Shown in pieces: positions 52,885 through 60,686 of a stretch of 64,000 nt of DNA (positions are counted from its first letter, which is position 1; every line of letters starts with the position of its first letter). A program made the position numbers and the translations under genes. The notes beneath the pieces are model-generated. The model had not been told where the DNA came from. It did no database searches and saw only the letters and a list, made by a program, of their open reading frames with translations. Source of the DNA: RPQJ01 sp963793005 (GTDB taxonomy: Bacteria > Pseudomonadota > Gammaproteobacteria > Steroidobacterales > Steroidobacteraceae); contig CAWBYP010000002.1 in the NCBI GenBank assembly GCA_963793005.1, forward strand, positions 1,240,001 to 1,304,000, given 5' to 3'.

Positions 52885-52913
52885 CTTGAAAGCCTCCCGC
52901 GAGTTCCTATCTA
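52885..52913 (+). promoter_or_regulatory. sigma-32 (RpoH)-like promoter of hsp20
   Basis: CTTGAAA (52885-52891) and CCTATCTA (52906-52913), spaced 14 bp, resemble the RpoH consensus CTTGAAA and CCCATnTA with one mismatch in the -10. It is 55 bp upstream of the Hsp20 start. Confidence 0.6.
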
Positions 52914-52968
52914 CGGGGACATGTAGGGATTGCCGTCGCAGTCCCCGCCAACACTGGAGGCCATTGAA

Positions 52969-53412
52969 ATGAGAGTCATCAAGTGGGAGCCGTTCCGCGA
53001 CATGGACGACGTCTTCGACCGCTTCTTCGCCGACGCGTATCGGCGCCTGCCGCGCCGCGCGGGCGATGTGCAGCCATCGTTCGACTGGGCGCCGCCGGCT
53101 GACGTGAGTGAAACCGAGAGCGAGTACCTGATCAAGGCGGAAATCGCGGAGGTCCCCAAGGACGCCCTCAGCATCACGGTGCAGGACGGGGTACTGACAC
53201 TGTCCGGCGAGCGCCGACAGGAGAAGCGCGAGGAAGGCGAACGGATGCACCGGGTGGAACGTCAGTTCGGTTCGTTTGCGCGCCGGTTTGCATTGCCGGA
53301 AGACACGGATGACCAGGCTATCCGTGCCGAGAGTCGCGACGGCATCGTCACCATCCACATTCCCAAGCACAAGGTAGCCCAGCCGCAGCCGCGCCAGATT
53401 CAGGTGCAGTGA
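52969..53412 (+). CDS. Hsp20/alpha-crystallin small heat shock protein
   Basis: This 147-aa chaperone starts at 52969 behind a GGAGG ribosome binding site. The alpha-crystallin domain runs from about 40 to 135: WAPPADVSETESEYLIKAEIAEVPKDALSITVQDGVLTLSGERR, the FGSFARRFALPEDTD loop and RAESRDGIVTIHIPK. The C-terminal tail QPRQIQVQ has the I-x-V motif needed for oligomer assembly. It holds denatured proteins. The RpoH-like promoter upstream suggests heat induction. Confidence 0.95.
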   Translation: MRVIKWEPFRDMDDVFDRFFADAYRRLPRRAGDVQPSFDWAPPADVSETESEYLIKAEIAEVPKDALSITVQDGVLTLSGERRQEKREEGERMHRVERQFGSFARRFALPEDTDDQAIRAESRDGIVTIHIPKHKVAQPQPRQIQVQ

Positions 53413-53461
53413 CGGGGACGCACCCTATAATCCGCGTGGTAACCCCACGCGGATTCCTCCA

Positions 53462-53947
53462 ATGAACATCTCGAAGGCTACGGCCGACCTGTGTGATGCA
53501 CATCCCGACGCGGCGCAAGCCTGCGAGCCGGTGTTCCTGGCGTTCGGTGGCCGACGTGCGTTCAGCGGGCCGGTAAGCACGGTGCGCTGCTTCGAGGACA
53601 ACTCACGCGTCAAGGAAGCCGTGGAGAGTCCGGGAGAGGGCCGGGTGCTGGTCGTGGACGGTGGCGGATCGAGGCGCTGCGCGCTGTTCGGCGGAAACCT
53701 CGGCGTGGCAGCGGTGAAGAACGGCTGGGCCGGCGTCATCATCAATGGTTGCATTCGCGATTCCGCGGAACTCGGCCAGCTCGACCTTGGAATCCGGGCG
53801 CTGGGTACCATGCCGCTACGCAGCGTCAAACGCGGCGAGGGCGACCGCGACGTTCCGGTACGTATTGCGGGTGCGAGCTTCCGGCCGGGTGACTTTGTCT
53901 ACGCAGACGACGACGGAGTAGTCGTCGCCCACGGCCCGCTCGCTTGA
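53462..53947 (+). CDS. rraA: ribonuclease E activity regulator RraA
   Basis: This 161-aa protein matches RraA along its length. It has ATADLCDAHPD near the start, GRVLVVDGGGSRRCALFGGNLGVAAVKNGWAGVIINGCIRDSAEL in the middle, and DFVYADDDGVVVA near the end. In E. coli it binds RNase E and restrains RNA decay. Related family members act as aldolases, so an enzymatic role is not excluded. It precedes yggX by 12 bp. Confidence 0.95.
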   Translation: MNISKATADLCDAHPDAAQACEPVFLAFGGRRAFSGPVSTVRCFEDNSRVKEAVESPGEGRVLVVDGGGSRRCALFGGNLGVAAVKNGWAGVIINGCIRDSAELGQLDLGIRALGTMPLRSVKRGEGDRDVPVRIAGASFRPGDFVYADDDGVVVAHGPLA

Positions 53948-53959
53948 GGGAATGAGTCC

Positions 53960-54232
53960 ATGCCGAGAACCGTCAACTGCCTGTACCTGAAGCGCGAAGC
54001 CGAAGGCCTCGACCGCGTCCCGTATCCCGGGCCGCTCGGCCAGCGCATCTACGACGGGATATCCAAGGAAGCCTGGGCCGCATGGGTCCGGCACCAGACG
54101 ATGCTGCTCAATGAATACCGCCTTTCCCCGATCGACCCGAAGGCGCGCAAGTTCCTGGTCGAGGAGATGGAGAAATTCCTGTTCGGCGGCGGTTCGCAGG
54201 CGCCGGACGGATTCGTCGATCCCGACGCATAG
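53960..54232 (+). CDS. Fe(2+)-trafficking protein YggX
   Basis: This 90-aa protein matches YggX: RTVNCLYLKREAEGLDRVPYPGPLGQRIYDGISKEAWAAWVRHQTMLLNEYRLSPIDPKARKFLVEEMEKFL. The Cys near residue 6 is conserved. It protects iron-sulfur clusters from oxidative damage. It follows rraA by 12 bp and converges on the DUF423 gene. In many gammaproteobacteria yggX is next to mutY; here mutY is 1.1 kb away on the other strand. Confidence 0.95.
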   Translation: MPRTVNCLYLKREAEGLDRVPYPGPLGQRIYDGISKEAWAAWVRHQTMLLNEYRLSPIDPKARKFLVEEMEKFLFGGGSQAPDGFVDPDA

Positions 54233-54243
54233 GCCGCGTCGGG

Positions 54244-54654
54244 TCAGCTTCGGATGCGCGCTCCTGCGTGCCAGGCAAGCAACAGCCAGGACAGCATCAG
54301 CGCCGTCCCGCCGGCCGGAGCAACTTCCAGCACCAGGCGCGGCGCGCCGGCCGTAGCCAGGTAGATCGAGCCTGAAAATAGTGCCATGCCAAGCGCCATC
54401 AGGCGCGCCGACCAGCGAAGTTGTGCGGTGACGCTGGTCGACCACCCGAGCACGCCCAACAACACCAGGCCCAGTGCATGGAGCAACTGGTACAGCACGG
54501 CCGTCTGGTAGCTGGCCAGCCCGTGCGACGAAACGCGGTCAGCCACCAGGTGCGTACCGAGCGCGCCGAGCACCAGGCCGGCGAACATCAGGACTGACCC
54601 TGCCACGATGCAACCGCGGGCGAAGGCCTGGGCCGGGTCCCTGTCGGACTGCAT
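54244..54654 (-). CDS. DUF423 membrane protein
   Basis: This 136-aa protein has four hydrophobic segments and the family words GALGTHLV and YQTAVLYQLLHALGLVLLG, then MALGMALFSGSIYLATAGAPR. Function is unknown. The AGGAG-like site before the ATG is weak. It converges with yggX. Confidence 0.9.
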   Translation of the reverse strand: MQSDRDPAQAFARGCIVAGSVLMFAGLVLGALGTHLVADRVSSHGLASYQTAVLYQLLHALGLVLLGVLGWSTSVTAQLRWSARLMALGMALFSGSIYLATAGAPRLVLEVAPAGGTALMLSWLLLAWHAGARIRS

Positions 54655-54673
54655 CGAATCTGCTCCTCCAAAC

Positions 54674-54709
54674 GCAATCGTCGCGGGCGCTGCCGCCCGC
54701 GACGATTGC
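54674..54709 (-). terminator. long hairpin, probable terminator of the 184-aa periplasmic protein gene
   Basis: A perfect 16-bp stem (54674-54689 with 54694-54709) encloses a CTGC loop. It is 27 bp after the stop of the minus-strand gene at 54736. There is a short T run on the plus side (54710-54713) but only TTT on the minus side, so the direction is uncertain. Confidence 0.55.
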
Positions 54710-54735
54710 TTTTCCTTCTACCTTGTCGCTTTGGC

Positions 54736-55290
54736 CTACTTCTCGACCTTCTCGAGGTTGATTGCCAGCGACTCGCTGTAGGTCACCGCGACGACATCGC
54801 CGGGGATCAGCTTCGCAAGCTTGGCCTGCGCCGTCGGATCCTGGACCGTGATCGACTTGGTGATACCGCCTGCAGTCGTGCCCCACAGCAGGTGGGTGTC
54901 AGCATTGTAGGCGTCGATCTTGAAATAGCTGGTCACCTCGCGACCAACTTCGCCGCCGGTCGCGGTGCGCTCCGCGCTCTCCGACACGCCCTGCGGCTTT
55001 TCGCCCTTGGGCACGACCTGGAAGGCCAGCGACTCGGTATAGGTCACCGCGACGACGTCGCCGACCTTGACCTGGTCGAGGTGCTTCACGGCATCGCCCG
55101 CCTGGACCTCGAACAGCTTGCCGCCCTCGCCTTCCAGCGTGACCATGCGCGACGTCTGGTCGATGGCTACTACCGTCGCCTTCAACTGCACCGAGGCGCT
55201 CTTGGTCAGGGGCTTGTCGGTCGCCATCGCCACGGCGGGCAGCGTGAGAGCTGCCGCCAGAATTGTCGCCAAAATCTTACTGCTGAACAT
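54736..55290 (-). CDS. periplasmic protein with duplicated VGDVVAVTY motif
   Basis: This 184-aa protein starts at 55290 with a signal peptide (MFSSKILATILAAALTLPAVAMA). The mature part has two related segments: VKVGDVVAVTYTESLAFQV near residue 75 and LIPGDVVAVTYSESLAINL near the end. The N-terminal half is LKATVVAIDQTSRMVTLEGEGGKLFEV. This looks like a duplicated small beta-domain as seen in secreted proteins of unknown function. I do not recognise a specific family. Monocistronic, ending in a strong hairpin. Confidence 0.82.
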   Translation of the reverse strand: MFSSKILATILAAALTLPAVAMATDKPLTKSASVQLKATVVAIDQTSRMVTLEGEGGKLFEVQAGDAVKHLDQVKVGDVVAVTYTESLAFQVVPKGEKPQGVSESAERTATGGEVGREVTSYFKIDAYNADTHLLWGTTAGGITKSITVQDPTAQAKLAKLIPGDVVAVTYSESLAINLEKVEK

Positions 55291-55376
55291 ATACGTTCCT
55301 CTGCTGTGAAATTCGGGATTTACCGGCCAGGTCCCTGACCGAGCCCCTATGATAACCCGGCAAGACCCATGGCCGC

Positions 55377-56483
55377 TCAGGTCGCTGCCTCGCCCTGCCG
55401 AACCCGGGCAATCAGGGTCACGATTGGCTTCGGCAGCCCGACTTTGATCGGGTCGCGCAAATCGTACCAGCGGTACCGATCGACGTCCCTCAGGCCCGCG
55501 GACCTGCCCATGCAGCGCACCAGTAGCGGCCTCATCTCGTAGTCGAAGTGACTGAACGCATGCCGGATTGCATCGCCACGTGTGGCCGTCGCACCGGCGG
55601 ACAGGTTCTCGCGGCACCACTGGTCCGCGTGGGCACGCGTCGGGAATTCCGGCAGGCCCCACAAACCGCCCCAGATGCCTGCAGGCGGTCGCCGCTCCAG
55701 CAGTACCTTGTGCTCTCCGCGCATCGCCATCACCAGCCACGCGGCACGTTGCGGGCGGTTCGTGCGCGGCCGTGGCGTGGGCAGCACTGACTGCGTCCCT
55801 TCCAGCCGCGCCACGCAATCGTCGGCCACAGGGCAGAGCAGGCACGCGGGACGCGCCCGGGTACAGACGGTCGCACCGAGGTCCATGATGCCCTGCGTGT
55901 AGTCCGCGATCCTCTCGCCGGGCGTGCACGCCTCGGCGATCGACCAGAGCTTCCTCTCCACCAGCGGCTCGCCCGGATTTCCCGCCACGCCGAAGCGGCG
56001 GGCGAGCACACGCTTTACGTTGCCGTCGAGAATCGCGTGGCGCTGGCCGCTGGACAGCGCCAGGATCGCCCCCGCAGTCGAGCGCCCGATGCCTGGCAGC
56101 CGCATGACCTGCTCCAGTTCCTGCGGAAACCGGCCGCCGTACTCGCGCACGATCGACTGTGCCGCGCGGTGCAGGTTCCGCGCCCGGGCGTAGTAGCCGA
56201 GTCCCGACCAGAGGTGCAGCACTTCGTCGAGCGGCGCCTCCGCGAGCGCGTCGACGTCCGGGAACCGCTCCATGAACCGGAGGTAGTACGGAATCGCAGT
56301 CGCGACCTGCGTCTGCTGCAGCATGACTTCAGAAACCCAGACGCGGTAGGGAGCCGGATCAATCTGCCAGGGAAGGTCCTTGCGCCCATTGGCGCCGAAC
56401 CACTCGAGCAGCGCGCCCGCGAACCGGGAGGCTGGCTCGGGTTCTGGAGCGCTGGAGATGGCAGCTGCAGTTTCGTCAATCAC
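55377..56483 (-). CDS. mutY: A/G-specific adenine glycosylase MutY
   Basis: This 368-aa enzyme removes adenine paired with 8-oxoguanine. It has KDLPWQIDPAPYRVWVSEVMLQQTQVATAIPYY, the catalytic helix-hairpin-helix RLPGIGRSTAGAILALSSGQ and GIMDLGATVCTRARPACLLCPVADDC, where four Cys hold the 4Fe-4S cluster. A C-terminal NUDIX-like 8-oxoG recognition domain follows (LLERRPPAGIWGGLWGLPEFP). The start overlaps by four bases the stop of the TPR protein gene, so the two are coupled. Confidence 0.96.
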   Translation of the reverse strand: MIDETAAAISSAPEPEPASRFAGALLEWFGANGRKDLPWQIDPAPYRVWVSEVMLQQTQVATAIPYYLRFMERFPDVDALAEAPLDEVLHLWSGLGYYARARNLHRAAQSIVREYGGRFPQELEQVMRLPGIGRSTAGAILALSSGQRHAILDGNVKRVLARRFGVAGNPGEPLVERKLWSIAEACTPGERIADYTQGIMDLGATVCTRARPACLLCPVADDCVARLEGTQSVLPTPRPRTNRPQRAAWLVMAMRGEHKVLLERRPPAGIWGGLWGLPEFPTRAHADQWCRENLSAGATATRGDAIRHAFSHFDYEMRPLLVRCMGRSAGLRDVDRYRWYDLRDPIKVGLPKPIVTLIARVRQGEAAT

Positions 56484-58294
56484 TGGCAGACGATCGGCGT
56501 GTCCTTACCGGCGCGACAGCCGTCTGGGAAGCCATACTGCTTCCAGTAGTCCAGCAAGCCAACGCGCTCCGCGAGTTGCCCGAACCGCGGATCCTTGCGC
56601 ATCGCCGATCCTTCCAGCGTCCAGGCCATGGCAAGTTCCCATTCCTGCATCCAGGCAAGGCGATTCTCGTCCAGCGTCTGGAACATGATCTGGTACGCCT
56701 CGTCCACGTCACCCAACTGCAGGTAGGAGCCAACCAGCTTGGACTGCGGCACGCTCGCCGGATCAATTGTCTTCATTCCGGCGATCAGCGCCGGCCGCAG
56801 GGCCGGATCCGCGATCGCATTGACGTAATCGCCCGCCCTGGCCTTCATCAACGGCGGGAGATGTTCCTCCTGGCCGACCAGCCTGCGCGCCTCATCCCAC
56901 TGGCCACGCCGTACGGCGACGGTCATCTCGACGCCGTAGCTCTTCCTGCCCAGGCCCAGCTCGGTAGCCAGTTTCGTGTAGCGCAGCGCCGCGTCATCGT
57001 CGCCCTTCATCAAGTACGCGTTCGCCAGGTTGGCTGCGAGGATCGGCGACGTCGGATCGAGTTCCTGTGCCTTCTTCGCCTGCGCCAGCGCCGCATCGAG
57101 CCGGCCGGTGTTCATCAGCAGGATCGAATACCACTGGTGGGGTGTCGGCTCGTTCGGCTCCAGCGAAATCGCGAAAAAGAACCCCGATTCCGCGTCGAGC
57201 AGGTCACCGCGCTCCGCGTTGATCTGCGCGAGCACCGCGTGCGCCTCGCCGATGTTGGGATCGATGGCCAGCGCCTGCCGGGCCGCTGTCTCGGCCAGCT
57301 CGAAGAACTCCTGCTGGTCGTCCTCCTCCGTGTAGCCGGGCATGACGACGTAGGCCGACGCGAGCGCGGCGTGTGCGCGCGCGAATGCCGGATCACGCGC
57401 AACGGCCTGCTGGAAGAATTCGATTGCGTGCTTCAGGTTGTCCTCGCCGCGCAGTTTCCAGACTGCGCGACCCTGCAGGTAGAGCTGGTAGGCCTCCACG
57501 TTCTGGGTCGGCACCTGCTGCCGCAGCGCGGCCTGCTGGTCGGCGGGCGCGAGCTCGATCCGCAAGCGGTCCACGATCGCCTTCGCAATCTCGTCCTGTA
57601 CCTGGAAGATGTCGGCGAGCTTGCGATCGAAGGTCTCGGACCACAGGTGAAACCCGCTGCTGGTGTCGATGAGCTGCGCGGTGATACGCACCTGGTCGCC
57701 CGCCTGGCGCACGCTTCCCTCGAGTACCGTCTCGACGCCGAGTTCCTTGCCAATCTGGCGGACGTCGATGTCACGCCCCTTGTAGGCGAACGAGGAAGTG
57801 CGCGCCGCGACCTGCAGGCCCGGTACCCGCGCGAGCAGGTTCAGCAACTCCTCTGACATGCCGTCGCTGAAGTAGTCTTTCGACGGATCACCACTGAGAT
57901 TCGTAAATGGCATCACCGCGACGGACTGTCGCGGCTCGCCGGCCTGCGCCCGGCCGAGTCCGCGCTCGTAGAGCACGTAGCCAAGCGCCGCCATGCAGAC
58001 AATGACGGCAAGCCCGAACGCGGCCCTGACCTTGACCCGCGCAACCGCGGCCTCCTGGGGTAGCGGCTCCGTGCGGTGGATGCCTTCCGGCCCGACGTCG
58101 AAGATCCAGGCAAGGATCATCGAGATCGGAAACCCGACCAGCAGGAAGACGACGACGAAGGTCATCGCCCAATCGGGCACGTGCAGCGCGGGGAACACCA
58201 CGGAACTGGCCTCGGTCACGCCCCAGGCGATGGCACCGTAGGCGATGGCCACCTTGCCGACGCGACGGCGCTTCAGTTCCGCAAAAAAAGCCAT
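56480..58294 (-). CDS. membrane-anchored FlgO-like / TPR protein
   Basis: This 604-aa protein has an N-terminal block (FFAELKRRRVGKVAIAYGAIAWGVTE) with three hydrophobic segments at about 20-40, 42-68 and 90-110. A cytosolic or periplasmic FlgO/TolB-N-like domain follows (about 120-265: VAVMPFTNLSGDPSKDYFSDGMSEELLNLL, LEGSVRQAGDQVRI, FDRKLADIFQVQDEI), then TPR repeats to the end. Such proteins belong to a family often beside adenylate cyclase domains, but none is here. It overlaps mutY by four bases. The same domains occur in the TIR protein at 1-1776. Confidence 0.92.
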   Translation of the reverse strand: MAFFAELKRRRVGKVAIAYGAIAWGVTEASSVVFPALHVPDWAMTFVVVFLLVGFPISMILAWIFDVGPEGIHRTEPLPQEAAVARVKVRAAFGLAVIVCMAALGYVLYERGLGRAQAGEPRQSVAVMPFTNLSGDPSKDYFSDGMSEELLNLLARVPGLQVAARTSSFAYKGRDIDVRQIGKELGVETVLEGSVRQAGDQVRITAQLIDTSSGFHLWSETFDRKLADIFQVQDEIAKAIVDRLRIELAPADQQAALRQQVPTQNVEAYQLYLQGRAVWKLRGEDNLKHAIEFFQQAVARDPAFARAHAALASAYVVMPGYTEEDDQQEFFELAETAARQALAIDPNIGEAHAVLAQINAERGDLLDAESGFFFAISLEPNEPTPHQWYSILLMNTGRLDAALAQAKKAQELDPTSPILAANLANAYLMKGDDDAALRYTKLATELGLGRKSYGVEMTVAVRRGQWDEARRLVGQEEHLPPLMKARAGDYVNAIADPALRPALIAGMKTIDPASVPQSKLVGSYLQLGDVDEAYQIMFQTLDENRLAWMQEWELAMAWTLEGSAMRKDPRFGQLAERVGLLDYWKQYGFPDGCRAGKDTPIVCQ

Positions 58295-58433
58295 GATCGT
58301 CCCGGAGTTTCACCCCACCGGGGCCGGCGTTCCCAATTGAACGGCCCCAGGATCAATGAGACAAGGTCCCGACGTCGATGTTCCGTCGTCGCCCCATTGT
58401 CCACAATTTCGCAGCGATCGCGAGTCCGGGCCG
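58295..58433. other. intergenic, no gene seen
   Basis: The 139 bp between the TPR gene start and the DUF4097 stop contain no recognised gene and no T-run terminator. A promoter for the TPR-mutY pair is expected here but not resolved. Confidence 0.4.
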
Positions 58434-59357
58434 CTATTTCCGGCAGAGATTGATGTCGCCGTTCAGCGACTTGATGCGAACCCGGGAGGATGCCTTGCCC
58501 TCGCTGAAGCGCAGTTCCTTGCCCGGCGTGTATTCACTGGTGGAAACCGGCTTCGGGCCGAAGCAGTTGCGGATGTCGCCGCTGAAGGTCGAGATGTCGT
58601 ATTCCGCCTCCACGTCGCCAAACAGCTTCAATCGAACGTCGCCTGAAATGGTCTCGGCGTCGAACTTGCCGTCGCCGGCCAGTCGCATCGCCATCACCAG
58701 GTCACCACTGGTCGAGCGCACGCGCGAACGCTCGGTGACTCCGAGGCCGAGCAACACGTCGCCGCTCACGGTGCTTGCGTTGACTTCGCCGGCCACCTTG
58801 AGCGCTTTCACATCGCCGCTCACCGTCGTGATCCCGATCAGTCCCTTCTTGCCGGAGCCGTCGATTACGACATCCCCGCTCACGCTCTTGCACTCGACGT
58901 CCTCGCTGCCCGCGACCGTGCGGATGTCGCCGCTGACCGACTGCAGCCGCTGGGCGCCTTCCACGCCCTGCGCCGTGATGTCCGCGCTGATCGTGTTCAC
59001 GGACAGGCTGCTGCCCGCCGGCACGCGGATCACGAGGTCGGTATCGTCGACCTTGTGCGCCTTGTTCGAGCTCTTCGGCAGGATCACCTTGATCCGGGTC
59101 ACCTTGTCCTGCGTGATGAAATCAAGGCGCTCGGTGCCGTCGCCAAGCGTGCCGGTAACCTCGACCTGGTTGCCGTCCCATCCGGTGACCGAGACCGTCC
59201 CGGAAATGTTCGATACCTCGACCGAGCCAGACGGGTCGGCTGCGGCGCTCTCGTTGATCGGCGTTCCCGCAAGGGATGCCGGGCTCGCCGCAAGCAACAT
59301 GGCAGCGGCCAGCGGCCAGCTGGATCGTGCCGAACGAAGGATTGTAGAGGTCGTCAT
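58434..59357 (-). CDS. DUF4097 beta-strand repeat envelope protein
   Basis: This 307-aa protein has a signal peptide (AAAMLLAASPASLA) and a series of about twelve short strands with the repeating pattern SGD-r (VSGDIRTV, VSGDVVIDG, VSGDVKAL, VSGDVLLGL, TSGDLVMAM, ISGDVRLKL, FSGDIRNC, LNGDINLC). This forms a DUF4097 right-handed beta helix, likely outside the cytoplasm. It is the third gene of the ECF operon, its start overlapping the putative anti-sigma stop by four bases. Confidence 0.9.
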   Translation of the reverse strand: MTTSTILRSARSSWPLAAAMLLAASPASLAGTPINESAAADPSGSVEVSNISGTVSVTGWDGNQVEVTGTLGDGTERLDFITQDKVTRIKVILPKSSNKAHKVDDTDLVIRVPAGSSLSVNTISADITAQGVEGAQRLQSVSGDIRTVAGSEDVECKSVSGDVVIDGSGKKGLIGITTVSGDVKALKVAGEVNASTVSGDVLLGLGVTERSRVRSTSGDLVMAMRLAGDGKFDAETISGDVRLKLFGDVEAEYDISTFSGDIRNCFGPKPVSTSEYTPGKELRFSEGKASSRVRIKSLNGDINLCRK

Positions 59358-59929
59358 AGCCGTATGTTCTCCTGCTGCGCCGGCACAGAGGTGGCGCCTG
59401 TCCTGGTCAACTGGTTCACGCTCGCAATCACGCCGAGCTCGTCCTGGTAGGTATTCATCAACAGTTCCTCGAGCAACGGGTCGCCTGGCTGCCGCGCCAG
59501 CGCCGCGTTGATTTCATCCGCCGCGCGGCGCATCTCGGCCAGGTTCGCCAGGAGCTTCTGGCGGGCCGGCTCCGGCATGCTCGACATCCGCTGCTCGAGA
59601 TCCGTCGCGAGTTCCTGGCGTGCCGACTCGTAGCCTGCCCCGAGACCGCTCGGCTGCCCGAATGCCGCCCGAACCACCGGCATCGCCGGCGCCGTGGCCT
59701 GCGCGGTCGGCGAATCCCCGCGGCGCAGCAGGCTTGCAGTAATGAGCGAGGACGCGGCCACCAGGACCACGGCCGCTGCCACCTGCCACGCCCAGGCGGG
59801 CCGGCGGCGACTCGACGTTGAGTCCAGCCGTGCCTCGATGGCCGGCCAAAGGTCGCGCTGCGGCTCGATCTCGCGTGGCAAGGACCGGAGCATCCCATCG
59901 ATTCGGGGATTCGATTCGGGGTGCGTCAT
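59354..59929 (-). CDS. single-TM protein, probable anti-sigma factor
   Basis: This 191-aa protein has a cytosolic N-terminus (residues 1-45, DLWPAIEARLD), one membrane helix (AWQVAAAVVLVAASSLITASLL) and a C-terminal helical domain of about 110 residues. It lacks a zinc-finger motif. Position immediately after an ECF sigma gene, with four-base overlaps on both sides, and topology suggest an anti-sigma role, but no specific family is recognised, so the function is inference. Confidence 0.75.
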   Translation of the reverse strand: MTHPESNPRIDGMLRSLPREIEPQRDLWPAIEARLDSTSSRRRPAWAWQVAAAVVLVAASSLITASLLRRGDSPTAQATAPAMPVVRAAFGQPSGLGAGYESARQELATDLEQRMSSMPEPARQKLLANLAEMRRAADEINAALARQPGDPLLEELLMNTYQDELGVIASVNQLTRTGATSVPAQQENIRL

Positions 59930-60516
59930 CGACCGGCCTCCTCCTCGTGCATCCGCTGACCGAGCAGCTGTCGTGCACGGTGGAGCTGTGCCTTGCAGGT
60001 CCCGACCGCCACGCCGAGCATGTCGGCAGTCTCCTCGTGCGAATAGCCGTAGACCCCGGCCAGCACCAGCACGTGGCGCGCGCCGGGCGGCAGGCTCGCA
60101 ATGGCCGCCTCCACGTCCATCCCGGCACCGGTGTCGCCGATCGAGCCGTCCGGCAGCGAGTCGGCGAGCTCGTCTTCGATCGAGGCCCGCGAGCCGGTCT
60201 GCTCACCGCGGCGACGCGCCTGGGCCAGCACCGCGTTGACGGCGATACGGTGGATCCAGGTGCCGAAGCTCGCCCGCCGCTCGAAGCGCGGCAGGCTTCG
60301 CCAGGCCTGCACGAATGCCTCCTGGGTACAGTCTTCTGCAGTTTCGCGATGTCCAGTCATTCGCAGGCACAACCCATAGACTTTGCCCGCGTGCAGCCGG
60401 TAGAGCCGCTCGAACGCGACAGGCGAACCCTTGGCGGCCGACTCGACCAGGCCGCGTTCGTCCGCCGCCCGTTTCGCCCGCTCGAATTCACTCTCGTCCT
60501 GCGCCTCCGACAACAC
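59926..60516 (-). CDS. ECF-type RNA polymerase sigma factor
   Basis: This 196-aa protein starts with GTG at 60516. Sigma region 2 is present (FERLYRLHAGKVYGLCLRMTGHRETAEDCTQEAFVQAWRSLPRFERRASFGTWIHRIAVNAVL) and region 4 follows (LPPGARHVLVLAGVYGYSHEETADMLGVAVGTCKAQLHRARQLL). It should direct transcription of its own operon and a regulon. It leads an operon with the putative anti-sigma and DUF4097 genes. Confidence 0.94.
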   Translation of the reverse strand: MLSEAQDESEFERAKRAADERGLVESAAKGSPVAFERLYRLHAGKVYGLCLRMTGHRETAEDCTQEAFVQAWRSLPRFERRASFGTWIHRIAVNAVLAQARRRGEQTGSRASIEDELADSLPDGSIGDTGAGMDVEAAIASLPPGARHVLVLAGVYGYSHEETADMLGVAVGTCKAQLHRARQLLGQRMHEEEAGR

Positions 60517-60686
60517 GCACCTCGTGGCTTTCCCGGCACCCCGGCCGGCCGTCCATCCTACACAGACGCCGGCCCGGTTCCGCCGGAAACGCCACCCTCT
60601 TGTTGACTGAGATGCGGCGGGAGGTGGAATGGTTTGAACGGCAGTGCCGAAAAATCGGTGCCAGGCACCGATTTATTGGCGCCAGT
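60517..60686. other. intergenic between M20 gene and ECF sigma operon
   Basis: This 170-bp gap contains an inverted repeat (60652-60674) just after the M20 stop, and, on the minus strand, a GGAACC at about 60577-60582 that could be the -35 of an autoregulated ECF promoter, although a matching -10 could not be fixed. No gene. Confidence 0.45.
60652..60674. repeat. perfect inverted repeat, REP-like or terminator
   Basis: Two 11-bp arms AAATCGGTGCC and GGCACCGATTT flank a single base. On the minus strand, just after the ECF operon's upstream region and downstream of nothing transcribed, further T would follow. It is 13 bp after the stop (60687) of the plus-to-minus-reading M20 gene, whose transcript reads it as hairpin plus T run. 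Confidence 0.6.
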
